DNA from: Oscillospiraceae bacterium
GTDB taxonomy: Bacteria > Bacillota > Clostridia > Oscillospirales > Ruminococcaceae
NCBI GenBank assembly: GCA_004554485.1
Contig: SFLS01000009.1
Coordinates: 1-42,269 of the forward strand
Direction of reading: 5' to 3'
Length of the DNA stretch: 42,269 bases
Positions 23,586-32,115 of this stretch are shown here, in pieces; the first letter of the stretch is position 1; every line of letters begins with the position of its first letter. The translations under genes and the position numbers were made by a program. The notes under the pieces were generated by a model. That model worked only from the letters and a program-made list of their open reading frames with translations. It ran no database searches and was not told the origin of the DNA.

Positions 23586-24974
23586 TCAGCCGCCCCGCTT
23601 CGCGTTCTCTATGACGTCCTCGATGGTGCCGACGTTGAAGAACGCCCACTCGGGGTATTTATCCATATCGCCGTTGATGATCGCCTGGAAGGAACGGATG
23701 GTATCCTTAACGGGAACATACTTTCCGGGAACGCCGGTAAAGTTTTCCGCCACATGGAAGGGCTGGGAAAGGAACTTCTGCACCTTGCGGGCGCGGTAGA
23801 TGGTGGTCTTATCCTCGTCGGAAAGCTCCTCCATCCCCAGGATCGCAATAATATCCTGCAGCTCCTTGTACTTTTGCAGAATCTTCTGCACCGCGCGGGC
23901 GGTCTCGTAATGCTCCTTGCCCACGATATCCGCCTCCAGAATACGGGAGGTGGATTCCAGCGGGTCTACCGCCGGGTAAATGCCCTGCTCCACGATCTTA
24001 CGGGAAAGAACGGTGGTCGCATCCAGATGCGCGAAGGTCGTGGCGGGGGCGGGGTCGGTCAGGTCGTCGGCAGGCACATACACCGCCTGAACGGAGGTGA
24101 TGGAGCCGTTCTTGGTGGAAGCGATCCTCTCCTGCAGCTCGCCCAGCTCGGTCGCCAGGGTCGGCTGGTAGCCTACGGCGGAAGGCATCCGTCCCAGCAG
24201 AGCGGAAACCTCGCTGCCCGCCTGGACAAAGCGGAAAATGTTATCAATAAAGAGCAGCACGTCCTGATGCTCCACATCCCGGAAATACTCCGCCATGGTC
24301 AGTCCGGTCAGGCCCACCCGCATTCTTGCCCCGGGAGGCTCGTTCATCTGGCCAAAGACCAGCGCCGTTTTTTGCAGAACGCCGGATTCGCCCATTTCGG
24401 TCCACAGGTCGTTGCCCTCGCGGGAGCGCTCCCCCACGCCGGTAAAGATGGAATAGCCGCCATGCTCGGTGGCCACGTTGGTGATCAGCTCCTGGATCAG
24501 TACCGTTTTGCCGACGCCCGCGCCGCCAAACAGGCCGATCTTGCCGCCCTTGGCGTAGGGGGCCAGCAGATCAATAACCTTGATCCCGGTTTCCAGGATC
24601 TCCACCACCGGGCTTTGGTCGGCAAAGCTGGGCGGATCCCGGTGGATACACCAGCTCTCCCCCTCCGCCAGCGGCTCCCCGCCGTCGATGGTCTGGCCGG
24701 TGACATTAAACAGACGGCCCAGGGTGCGGTCGCCCACCGGTACCCGGATCCCGCCGCCTTCGGCGGTCACTTCCATATCGCGGCAAAGGCCCTCGCTGGG
24801 GGACAGCATGATGCAGCGGACGACATTGCCGCCCATGTGCTGGGCCACTTCCATCACACAGGTGGTCCCGCCGTTATCCACCGTCAACGCATCCTTGATG
24901 AAGGGCAGACGGCCCTCCGGGAACAAGACGTCCACCACAGGACCCTGCACCTCTGTAATAATACCTTTCATCAT
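23586..24974 (-). CDS. atpD: ATP synthase F1 beta subunit
   Basis: The catalytic subunit, 462 residues. Walker A is GGAGVGKTVLIQELI; GVGERSREGNDLW, VFGQMNEPPGARMR and DVLLFIDNIFRFVQAGSEVS (with the catalytic Glu in GERSREG) follow. The ATG at 24974 overlaps the atpG stop (ATGA), so the genes are translationally coupled; a second ATG is 3 nt further on. Confidence 0.97.
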   Translation of the reverse strand: MMKGIITEVQGPVVDVLFPEGRLPFIKDALTVDNGGTTCVMEVAQHMGGNVVRCIMLSPSEGLCRDMEVTAEGGGIRVPVGDRTLGRLFNVTGQTIDGGEPLAEGESWCIHRDPPSFADQSPVVEILETGIKVIDLLAPYAKGGKIGLFGGAGVGKTVLIQELITNVATEHGGYSIFTGVGERSREGNDLWTEMGESGVLQKTALVFGQMNEPPGARMRVGLTGLTMAEYFRDVEHQDVLLFIDNIFRFVQAGSEVSALLGRMPSAVGYQPTLATELGELQERIASTKNGSITSVQAVYVPADDLTDPAPATTFAHLDATTVLSRKIVEQGIYPAVDPLESTSRILEADIVGKEHYETARAVQKILQKYKELQDIIAILGMEELSDEDKTTIYRARKVQKFLSQPFHVAENFTGVPGKYVPVKDTIRSFQAIINGDMDKYPEWAFFNVGTIEDVIENAKRGG

Positions 24975-25858
24975 GATGTTTTCTTCCTTTTCTGCGCTTT
25001 GGCGCCGCCCGCTACCTCCACGATCTGCTGGGTAATGGCGGCCTGGCGCACACTGTTATAGATGACGGACAGCTCCCGCAGCATATCGCCGGCGCTGTCT
25101 GTTGCGGATTTCATTGCCAGCATCCTGGCGTTTTCCTCGCTGCAAAAGGCCTCCACCAGCGCGCCGAACACATACCCGGTCAGGTAGTTGGGCGCTATGG
25201 AACTCAGCACCGCTTTGGCATCGGGCAGATAAACCACCTCCTGCGGCGTCTGGAGTTCGTCCTCCGTCAGGCGGAATGCCTCCGCCGAAAGCGGCAGCAG
25301 CTTTTTCTGCAGCGGAATCGCCTCTACCCCGCCTCTCATGTAGGTAAAGATGATATCCACCTCGCAGAGCCGGCCGGAAACAAACTCCTCACACAGCGTT
25401 GCGGCAATAATGCGGGCGCGCTCTACCGTGGGGTGCTGCGCAATCCCCTCAAAGCTGCCGTTGACCTCATAGCCTGCCTTCTGCAGCGCCGTGGAACCCA
25501 TCTGTCCCACCACATATACCACCGGCTCCTCTTCGGCGCTCAGCACGCTTTCGGCAAACTTGGTGATATTGTGGTTATAGGCGCCGGCCAGGCCCTTGTC
25601 GCCGGAAAGGATCAGATACCCCTTTTTCCCGCCGGGGATCGGCTCCGCGGTGCCGAAAAAGCGGTCCTCCAGTTCCGGCAGATCCCGCAGGATCTCGGCG
25701 ATCAGCCGTTCCGACTGCTCAAAATGCGGCGTTGCTTCGGTCAGCGCGCGGCGTGCCTTTTTCACCTTTGTCGAGGAGATCAGGTACATCGCGTTGGTGA
25801 TCTTCATGGTATCCTGCACGCTCTTGATGCGGTTTTGGATATCTCTTGCACTTGCCAT
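24971..25858 (-). CDS. atpG: ATP synthase F1 gamma subunit
   Basis: The central rotor shaft, 295 residues. The N-terminal helix is ASARDIQNRIKSVQDTMKIT, the middle has GYLILSGDKGLAGAYNHNIT, and the C-terminal helix is LSVIYNSVRQAAITQQIVEV. It starts 4 nt after atpA. Confidence 0.95.
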   Translation of the reverse strand: MASARDIQNRIKSVQDTMKITNAMYLISSTKVKKARRALTEATPHFEQSERLIAEILRDLPELEDRFFGTAEPIPGGKKGYLILSGDKGLAGAYNHNITKFAESVLSAEEEPVVYVVGQMGSTALQKAGYEVNGSFEGIAQHPTVERARIIAATLCEEFVSGRLCEVDIIFTYMRGGVEAIPLQKKLLPLSAEAFRLTEDELQTPQEVVYLPDAKAVLSSIAPNYLTGYVFGALVEAFCSEENARMLAMKSATDSAGDMLRELSVIYNSVRQAAITQQIVEVAGGAKAQKRKKTS

Positions 25859-25862
25859 GCGA

Positions 25863-27713
25863 TCACCTGCCCTTATACTCAGCGGCCGCCGCCAGGATCG
25901 CCTCCCGCAGCTCGTCGGTCAGCACCTTGCCCTGTTCCAGCTCGGCTATCATCTCGCTGTGGTTTTCCCGGATCTCCGCAAGCAGTCCCATCTGGAACTC
26001 CTTGATGTCGGCCAGCGGGACATCGAGCAGGCACTTGGCGGTCGCCGTCACCAGCGTAATGACCTGCTCCGCCATCGAAAGGGGACGGTACAGCGGCTGC
26101 TTCAGGATCTCCATCAGTCCCTTGCCGTAGGTCAGCTGCTCCCGGGTCGACTCATCCAGGTCGCTGCTGAACTGGGTAAAGACCTCCATTTCACGGTACT
26201 GCGCCAGATCGATACGGATGGAACCGCTGGCCTTTTTCATGGCCTTTGTCTGGGCGGCGCCGCCCACGCGGGAAACCGAAAGCCCGACATTGACCGCCGG
26301 GCGCTGGCCCGCGTTAAACAGGTTGCTCTCCAGATAGATCTGGCCATCGGTGATGGAAATGACGTTGGTGGGGATATAGGCAGCGACGTCGTTGGCCTGT
26401 GTTTCAATGATCGGCAGCGCGGTAATGGAACCGCCGCCCATTTCGGGGGTCAGCCGGCTGGAGCGTTCCAGCAGGCGGGAATGAAGATAAAAGACGTCGC
26501 CGGGGTAGGCTTCCCGCCCGGGGCTGCGCTCCAGGATCAGCGACAGCGAACGGTACGCCACCGCATGCTTGGAAAGATCGTCGTAGATGATCAGGACATC
26601 GCGGCCCTGATACATAAAGTATTCCGCCATGGCAGTCCCCGCGTAGGGGGCAATATACTGCAAAGAGGCCGGATCGCTGGCCGTTGCCGAAACGATGATG
26701 GAATACTCCATCGCCCCGTGGCGCTCCAGGGTGGAGACCACCTTGGCCACGGTGGAAGCCTTCTGGCCAATGGCCACATAGATGCAGATAACGTCCTTGC
26801 CCTTCTGGTTCAGGATGGTATCGGTGGCAATGGAGGTCTTACCGGTCTGCCGGTCGCCGATGATCAGCTCACGCTGGCCGCGGCCGATGGGGAACATCGA
26901 ATCGATGGCCAGAATACCTGTTTCCAGCGGGACCGAAACGGATTTCCGGTCCTTAATGCCGGGGGCGGCGTTTTCGATGGGGCGGTAGCCCACCGCCTGC
27001 GCCGGGCCCTTGCCGTCAATGGGGGTACCCATGGCGTCCACCACGCGGCCCAAAAAGGCTTCGCCCACCGGGACGCCGGCACGGCGCTCGGTGCGTACCA
27101 CCCGGTCGCCGGCGCTCATCCCTTTTTCGCTGCCCAGCAGGATAATACCGGTCTCATTCTTACGGATATCCTGCACCATGCCCTTGACGCCGCTTTCAAA
27201 CTGTACAATCTCGCCGTAGGCGGCGTGACGGATCCCGGAAACGGTGGCCACACCGTCGCCCACCCGCAGGATCTCTCCCACCTCGTGGTCCCGCCCGTCA
27301 AAGGCGGAAGCGTCGATCTCGGTGCGCAGAAGGTCGATAACCTCTTCGGAGGTCGCCAGCATTTCGGGCGTCTGGGTCAGCCGCCGGCGCATCTGGTCCA
27401 GGCGGCCTTTCATGCTCCAGTCATATTCCTCGCTGCCGACAGTAATGCAGAAGCCGCCCAGCAGGCTCTTGTCTTCCACCAGGTCCAGCGGCAGGTCCTC
27501 GGATTGATACTTTTTGCGCAGGAAATCCCGGATCTGGGCCAGCTGCTCCTCGGTGGGAGGGGTCACATAACGCAGCGTGGCGCGGAGCTGGGCGGCACGC
27601 TGCGCGCGCCGCTCCTCATAGGCGTCCATCAGCTGGTCCAGTGCCTGCACGCCGTCCGTTTTCAGTTGGGAAAGCAGCTCCTGCAGTTTGCTGTCACTGG
27701 ATCTTGACGCCAT
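25863..27713 (-). CDS. atpA: Fused delta(C-terminal part)-alpha subunit of ATP synthase
   Basis: The 616-residue protein is about 115 residues longer than usual alpha (about 503). Residues from about 121 on are normal alpha: GEILRVGDGVATVSGI, Walker A GDRQTGKTSIATDTI, and the C-terminal domain. Residues 1-113 look like the C-terminal part of delta (OSCP): helix LQELLSQLKTDGVQALDQLM, then ATLRYVTPPTEEQLAQIRDF, and D81-S100 with SLLGG and YDWS, the delta signature. No separate atpH lies between atpF and atpA, whose ends overlap. Delta joins the peripheral stalk to the alpha N-terminus; here the join is covalent and most of delta's N-terminal helix bundle is gone. ATG 27713 has AGGTGA ahead; GTG 27722 would add three residues. 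Confidence 0.9.
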   Translation of the reverse strand: MASRSSDSKLQELLSQLKTDGVQALDQLMDAYEERRAQRAAQLRATLRYVTPPTEEQLAQIRDFLRKKYQSEDLPLDLVEDKSLLGGFCITVGSEEYDWSMKGRLDQMRRRLTQTPEMLATSEEVIDLLRTEIDASAFDGRDHEVGEILRVGDGVATVSGIRHAAYGEIVQFESGVKGMVQDIRKNETGIILLGSEKGMSAGDRVVRTERRAGVPVGEAFLGRVVDAMGTPIDGKGPAQAVGYRPIENAAPGIKDRKSVSVPLETGILAIDSMFPIGRGQRELIIGDRQTGKTSIATDTILNQKGKDVICIYVAIGQKASTVAKVVSTLERHGAMEYSIIVSATASDPASLQYIAPYAGTAMAEYFMYQGRDVLIIYDDLSKHAVAYRSLSLILERSPGREAYPGDVFYLHSRLLERSSRLTPEMGGGSITALPIIETQANDVAAYIPTNVISITDGQIYLESNLFNAGQRPAVNVGLSVSRVGGAAQTKAMKKASGSIRIDLAQYREMEVFTQFSSDLDESTREQLTYGKGLMEILKQPLYRPLSMAEQVITLVTATAKCLLDVPLADIKEFQMGLLAEIRENHSEMIAELEQGKVLTDELREAILAAAAEYKGR

Positions 27714-28194
27714 TTGCTTCACCTGCTTCCGCGATAAACTTATCGTACAGCTTACGGTCGTTACGTATGGTATCCTGGTCGTCCACCACCTTGGCGGCGG
27801 CGTCGATGACCAGAGAAGCGATCTCGCTCTTCATCTCACGCAGCGCGTTGGCGCGCTCCACGGCCATGTCGGCTTCGGCGCGGCGGCGCTTCTGCTCCAG
27901 TTCCGCGTCGGTTTCCGCCAGCCGGCGTTCGCTTTCCGCCTGGGCCTGCGCCTTGGCCTGCGCAAGGATATTTTCCCGTTCCTCGCCGGCTGCCGCCAGC
28001 TTGGTTTCATACTCCGCTTTCAGTTCGTCAGCCGTATCCTGTGCCGCTTTGGCATCGGCAAATTGCTTATCTATCAGCTGACGGCGCTCCTCTATCACTT
28101 TGTTGACTCTGCCAAACAAAAACTTCTTCATCAGGAAATAGAGAAACAGCAGATTGATAACAGTAAATAAGAGATTCCAGTCCAATCTAAGCAA
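27694..28194 (-). CDS. atpF: ATP synthase F0 b subunit
   Basis: 166 residues: one N-terminal membrane helix (LDWNLLFTVINLLFLYFLMK) and a long charged coiled coil that forms the peripheral stalk. The start is TTG at 28194, with AAAGGAGG about 9 nt before it. Its 3' end overlaps the start of the fused delta-alpha gene by 20 nt, leaving no room for atpH. Confidence 0.93.
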   Translation of the reverse strand: MLRLDWNLLFTVINLLFLYFLMKKFLFGRVNKVIEERRQLIDKQFADAKAAQDTADELKAEYETKLAAAGEERENILAQAKAQAQAESERRLAETDAELEQKRRRAEADMAVERANALREMKSEIASLVIDAAAKVVDDQDTIRNDRKLYDKFIAEAGEANGVKIQ

Positions 28195-28232
28195 TCTCTT
28201 TCGCCTCCTTTTTCCGATTTTTCAGTTTCCGT

Positions 28233-28454
28233 TTAACCCATGATGATAAGCAGCAGGCCGACGACGAAGCCGTAGATGGCGGTCGCTTCCGCCAGGGCGC
28301 AGCCCAGCAGCAGCAGCTTGGTGATCTTACCGTCGGCTTCGGGCTGACGGGCGACGGCCTCGGTGGCCTTGGCGGTAGCATAGCCGATACCGATACCGGC
28401 GCCGATGCCGGTTAATACGGCGATGGCCGCACCGATTGCAAGCATGGAATTCAT
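28233..28454 (-). CDS. atpE: ATP synthase F0 c subunit
   Basis: 73 residues, two membrane helices joined by the polar loop ARQPEADGK. The ion-binding carboxylate is the Glu in ALAEATAIYG of helix 2. The Gln that Na+-type rings carry in helix 1 (GQGY) is Ile here (GIGY), and the Ser after the Glu is Ala, so proton coupling is more likely. ATG 28454 with AAAAGGAG. Confidence 0.95.
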   Translation of the reverse strand: MNSMLAIGAAIAVLTGIGAGIGIGYATAKATEAVARQPEADGKITKLLLLGCALAEATAIYGFVVGLLLIIMG

Positions 28455-28504
28455 AATTAAAGTCTCCTTTTCCTTATTTTACATTTGGTTGTCCAGCAGC
28501 CGCG

Positions 28505-29191
28505 TCATTCTATGGCTTCGCGGATAAACAGGGAGCTGAGGAATACAAAAATGTAGGCCTGGATAAAGCCGTCAAAGAAATCAAAGTACAGCCCGAACAC
28601 CGTCGGAACAATAACCGGTACCACACTCTCGATCAGCTTCATGACGACAAAAGCGCCCAGGACATTACCAAACAGTCGCATACACAGCGAAAGCGGACGG
28701 ATCACAAGCTCCAGGATATTGATGGGAGTCACAATCGCGACCGGCTCGGCAAAGTTTTTCAGCCAGCCCTTCGTTCCCTTGCTGTGAATGGCAGCTGCCT
28801 GGATCAGTATGATACTCATTATCGCCAGCGCCGCCGTCACGTTCATATCCTTTGTGGGCGGCTTAAAGCCAAAGATGCCAAAGATATTGGCAAGTCCGAT
28901 GTAGATCAGCACCGTAGTAAGGTAGGGGACATAGCGTTCCCCGTGCTCGCCTACGCTGCCTCTGACAATGTTCTGCAGCATGGTGACGACCGTCTCCACC
29001 CCCAGCTGCATTTTCCCGGGGTTCTCCACCTTCAGGTTCCGGGTGAAGATCAGGGAAAGTACCAGCAGCAGCGCAATGATGATCCAGGTAACAACCACCG
29101 ATTCCGCTACCTCGATCCCCCCGAAAACAGGGATCGTAAAAACGGTTTCCGCATTCATTTCCTCAATCAAACGCTCTGACAGATTGCCCAT
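28505..29191 (-). CDS. atpB: ATP synthase F0 a subunit
   Basis: 228 residues with about 5-6 membrane helices. The C-terminal helices contain RPLSLCMRLFGNVLGAFVVM with the essential stator Arg (in CMRLFGN) and DGFIQAYIFVFLSSLF. First gene of the atp operon; no atpI precedes it. ATG 29191 with AAGGAGG. Confidence 0.95.
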   Translation of the reverse strand: MGNLSERLIEEMNAETVFTIPVFGGIEVAESVVVTWIIIALLLVLSLIFTRNLKVENPGKMQLGVETVVTMLQNIVRGSVGEHGERYVPYLTTVLIYIGLANIFGIFGFKPPTKDMNVTAALAIMSIILIQAAAIHSKGTKGWLKNFAEPVAIVTPINILELVIRPLSLCMRLFGNVLGAFVVMKLIESVVPVIVPTVFGLYFDFFDGFIQAYIFVFLSSLFIREAIE

Positions 29192-29331
29192 AACACCAAC
29201 ACCTCCTTACTTTTATTTTGATTCCCTGCGGGCATCGGCGAACCTCTGTGCCTTCCGGCAGGGCACTATCTTTTTCCAAGTGCGTTTTCCCCTTTCCTCA
29301 ACAGAAAAAACGCTCCCGTCATAGTTCTATC

Positions 29332-29340
29332 AGTATATCA
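29332..29340 (-). promoter_or_regulatory. Extended -10 promoter of the atp operon
   Basis: On the minus strand TG-A-TATACT (TATACT is the complement of 29332-29337). No good -35 element is seen. The leader of about 135 nt contains a short hairpin (GTGCC/GGCAC near 29250-29270). Confidence 0.6.
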
Positions 29341-29412
29341 CAAAAAGGTATTAAAAGGTAGTTAAAAATCTATATAAGTTTTGGTTGTTATACATAGAAT
29401 TTCTTGATAACC

Positions 29413-30264
29413 TTACCGTAAAAATCGCCGGGCATAGCCGCATCTTCTGCAAAAATCCTCGGCTGCGCGGCGCCGCGAAAACCCTTCATAGATCGCGGTC
29501 GCCCGCGGGGAGGACAGAATCTCCTCCAGCGGCCTGTCAAACAGGTTTCCCAGCGCCAGGTCTCCGTCGTGGTCCAGGCAGCAGGGCACCACCGTTCCGT
29601 CACACAGCACCCCAAACTGGTCCCGCAGCCCGTAGCAGAACGCCTGCCCGCCGGCCGCCTCCTGCTCCCAGTCCGGCCAGGTAAACCGCTCGCCGTATTC
29701 CAGGAAGATCCGCTCCGCCAGGCGAAAGCCCTCCCGCACCGGCACCCATTCCCCGGGGAAGGCGCGCCGCAGCCGCTCGGTCACCGGCGCATTTTGCCCG
29801 TCGGGGTCAAACTGTCCCCTCTCCAGGTTCCACAGCCGCAGCCCGATGATCTTCCCCCCGACGGCCGCCTGCCGCGCAAAGTCGATACAGTGTTCCAGGT
29901 ACCCTTCCCACCGGCGGTCGGCGCTTGCTTCCTGGCTGTGCAGGGAAATGCTGACTTTCCGCACCGCCGGCGCGGCCGCCAGCAGTTTGCTCCGCTGCGG
30001 CAGCAGCGTACCGTTTGTGGTGATATTCACCCGGAAATCCAGCGCATCGGCAGTCTGCAGCAGCTCCGGCAGCGCCGGGTGCAGCAGCGGCTCCCCCATC
30101 AGATGAAAATACAGATGCCGGGTAACCGGGCGCAGCTTTTGCGCCAAAGCGACAAATTCCTCCGGCGACATGGTACGCGGTGCCCGGCTTGTCCCCGGGC
30201 AAAAGCTGCAATGCAGGTTGCAGCGGTTGGTGATCTCCAGGTAAACTTTTTGATACTGGCGCAC
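29413..30264 (-). CDS. Radical SAM protein with SPASM domain
   Basis: 283 residues. The radical SAM cluster motif is CNLHCSFC (C15, C19, C22), followed by FHLMGEPLLHPALPELL and VNITTNGTLL. The C-terminal SPASM region has CYGLRDQFGVLCDGTVVPCC, then LGNLFDRPLEEILSS and FCRRCGYARRF, which would bind one or two extra Fe-S clusters. SPASM enzymes often modify peptides or proteins, but no peptide precursor gene is visible nearby and the substrate is unknown. The start is GTG 30264 with AGGAGAGGA. Confidence 0.88.
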   Translation of the reverse strand: MRQYQKVYLEITNRCNLHCSFCPGTSRAPRTMSPEEFVALAQKLRPVTRHLYFHLMGEPLLHPALPELLQTADALDFRVNITTNGTLLPQRSKLLAAAPAVRKVSISLHSQEASADRRWEGYLEHCIDFARQAAVGGKIIGLRLWNLERGQFDPDGQNAPVTERLRRAFPGEWVPVREGFRLAERIFLEYGERFTWPDWEQEAAGGQAFCYGLRDQFGVLCDGTVVPCCLDHDGDLALGNLFDRPLEEILSSPRATAIYEGFSRRRAAEDFCRRCGYARRFLR

Positions 30265-30363
30265 GGCGTCCTCTCCTTATTTCGTTTGGGCAACCCGCCG
30301 GCTTTGCGCTTCTCCGGGGACTGATCCCTCAGCTGCGGTACTTTGGCGTTTTGGCGGAAATGG

Positions 30364-30391
30364 AAAAGAGCATCTGCTTACGCAAATGCTC
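30364..30391 (-). terminator. Terminator after tRNA-Val
   Basis: The arms 30368-30377 and 30382-30391 form a 10-bp stem with one mismatch or G-U pair, followed on the minus strand by TTTTCC. Confidence 0.85.
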
Positions 30392-30395
30392 CCGT

Positions 30396-30472
30396 TGGTG
30401 GAGACGCACGGGCTCGAACCGTGGACCTCCTGCGTGTGAAGCAGGCGCTCTGACCAGCTGAGCTACGCCTCC
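30396..30472 (-). tRNA. tRNA-Val (anticodon CAC)
   Basis: The minus strand folds as a 77-nt cloverleaf: acceptor GGAGGCG/CGTCTCC, D-arm with AGCTCAGCTGGTCAGAGC, anticodon stem CCTGC/GCAGG around TTCACAC (anticodon CAC, reads GUG), T-arm with GGTTCGAGCC, discriminator A and encoded CCA. Confidence 0.97.
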
Positions 30473-30483
30473 GATGCCAGCTT

Positions 30484-30512
30484 ATTATACACCATTCGGA
30501 CAGGCAAGGCAA
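30484..30512 (-). promoter_or_regulatory. Promoter of tRNA-Val
   Basis: On the minus strand TTGCCT (complement of 30507-30512), 17 nt, TATAAT (complement of 30484-30489), ending 11 nt before the mature tRNA. Confidence 0.85.
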
Positions 30513-30529
30513 TCCCTTTTTTCAAAAAA

Positions 30530-30910
30530 TTATCCTTTCGGCCCGGTAGCGTCCGGCAGGGGGATCAGCAGCGACGCCGCCAGCAGCAGGCACTCAAACA
30601 ACGACCCGATCACAAGGATCTCCCAGGGGCCCACGCCCTGCGGCACGGGATTAGCCCGGGTGATCAGAATATCGGCAACGGCGGCGGCGCTGTAAAGCAG
30701 CAGCAGAAGCCGCACCGTGCGCCCCCGCACCTGTCTTTGGACAAGCCACAGAATCCCCGCCGCGATACCGATCACGCTTACCGTAAAGGCAATGATCAGC
30801 ACCGCCAGCTGGAGCTGCCCTGCTCCGAACAGATAGTACAGCACCGTGCCAACGCAGCGGGCCAGAGCATAAAGGAAACAAAATCCCATTAAAATGCGCT
30901 TTGCTGCCAT
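30530..30910 (-). CDS. Small hypothetical membrane protein (four helices)
   Basis: 126 residues with about four hydrophobic helices (FCFLYALARCVGTVLYYLFG, LAVLIIAFTVSVIGIAAGIL, TVRLLLLLYSAAAVADILI, ILVIGSLFECLLLAASLLI). I recognise no family. AAAGGAG precedes the ATG at 30910. It lies 27 nt after the DUF4364 gene on the same strand, so it is probably co-transcribed with it. Confidence 0.7.
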   Translation of the reverse strand: MAAKRILMGFCFLYALARCVGTVLYYLFGAGQLQLAVLIIAFTVSVIGIAAGILWLVQRQVRGRTVRLLLLLYSAAAVADILITRANPVPQGVGPWEILVIGSLFECLLLAASLLIPLPDATGPKG

Positions 30911-30937
30911 AGTTTTCTCCTTTATCGTTGCATTTGC

Positions 30938-31531
30938 CTATACAAAAAGGTCGCGTCCGCTGGGGGTCAGGTCCCCAAAGGTCTCCATATCCCCGGTCAG
31001 CAGGGCCATGGTGCCTTTATACAGCAGCGCCGGGTCGTTCAAAAAGCGTCGGCGTACCTGCTCGCACTCCTTTTCCGTCGGCAAAAACATCGTCAGACTC
31101 ATCAGGTCGCTGCCGATATCGGTGATGGTCAGCGTAATCTCAAAGCCGTCCCCCACCTTTTTAACCCGAACCTTGTTTTCCTGCTGACGGCGCAGCAGCG
31201 TCAGCACGTCATCCAGCGCCTTTTGGGCGCGCTCCCGCACGGCAGGCGGCAGCTTCTGCCGGAAGGTATCCGCCAGCGCCGCTCCTTCTTCCGAAAGAAC
31301 ATAGCGTCCGTTTTCCACCGGTACCAGGTGCCCCATACGGATCAGGCGGTCCGCCGCCTCGGCAAACTCAAAATAATTGACCAGTTCCTGGCGCTGCAGC
31401 ACCTCGTTCACCTGGTCCAGCGTAACCGGCTGGTCGGCCTTCCGCAGGATGTAGCAGATGAGCATATGGACTTCTTCGGGGGTGGTGACGCTGCCGGGGC
31501 GCACTCCCTCGGTAAAAAGGTTCTGTTCCAT
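30938..31531 (-). CDS. DUF4364 family protein
   Basis: 197 residues. The N-terminal half looks like a winged helix (VHMLICYILRKADQPVTLDQ, then LIRMGHLVPVENGRYVLSEE), and the C-terminal half is an alpha/beta segment. It matches the clostridial DUF4364 family, whose function is unknown; a DNA-binding role is inferred from the fold. It is in a run of four minus-strand genes from 32373 to 30530. Confidence 0.8.
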   Translation of the reverse strand: MEQNLFTEGVRPGSVTTPEEVHMLICYILRKADQPVTLDQVNEVLQRQELVNYFEFAEAADRLIRMGHLVPVENGRYVLSEEGAALADTFRQKLPPAVRERAQKALDDVLTLLRRQQENKVRVKKVGDGFEITLTITDIGSDLMSLTMFLPTEKECEQVRRRFLNDPALLYKGTMALLTGDMETFGDLTPSGRDLFV

Positions 31532-31548
31532 TGCCTTGTCTTCCGCTC

Positions 31549-32070
31549 CTATTCCATAATAAATCCGGCTTCTTTTACTGCCTGGCTGATCTCTGCCGTA
31601 AATTCCTCCGCCAGCCGCTCTCCCAGCGCAATGACCTTTTCCTCTCCGGGACGCTCACACAGCCGGGCAAAAATTTCCCCCTCGCTGCGGGGCGTGCGGC
31701 AGTTTTCATTCAGCGTATACAGCGTAAACGCCCTGGCATCGTGGACGGTACGGGCCAGCTCCGGGGCACGCTGCTGCAGCTGCTCGGCAAAGCGGCTCTG
31801 AGCCGACTGGCTCAACAGCGGGTTCGGGATCTGCTGCTCCAGCTCGCTTTCCACCAGGTACGAAAGCAGCACCCATTGCTGGGCGGCGTATTCTCCCATT
31901 ACCGGCATTCCCAAGAAGGAAGTGACCAGTTCCTCCCCCAGCCGGTGGGCGCGGCTCAGGTTCCCGTTTTCCTGCTGGCGGCGGTACTCCCCGGCCGCTT
32001 TTTCTCCCTCGGAAAGAGCGGTGCTTCTCGGTTCCTGCTGTTTATAGATCTTGACTTCCTCTGCTGCCAA
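31549..32070 (-). CDS. Hypothetical protein, mostly helical
   Basis: 173 residues, soluble and mostly alpha-helical by eye, with stretches such as MGEYAAQQWVLLSYLVESEL and IALGERLAEEFTAEISQAVK. No cysteine-rich or catalytic motif is visible and I do not recognise a family. It lies between the TSCPD and DUF4364 genes with short gaps (45 and 17 nt), so it belongs to their operon. Confidence 0.7.
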   Translation of the reverse strand: MAAEEVKIYKQQEPRSTALSEGEKAAGEYRRQQENGNLSRAHRLGEELVTSFLGMPVMGEYAAQQWVLLSYLVESELEQQIPNPLLSQSAQSRFAEQLQQRAPELARTVHDARAFTLYTLNENCRTPRSEGEIFARLCERPGEEKVIALGERLAEEFTAEISQAVKEAGFIME

Positions 32071-32115
32071 ATCGTTCTCCTCCCTTTCCGTAGCCTTTGC
32101 TTGTTTTACTTTGTA

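Noticed and set aside
25596..27707. 703-codon plus-strand open frame, and 634 codons at 23157-25061
   Set aside because: Antisense shadows of atpA/atpG and atpD/atpC.
28233..28454. Sodium-type c subunit
   Set aside because: Two of the usual Na+ ligands are replaced by Ile and Ala.
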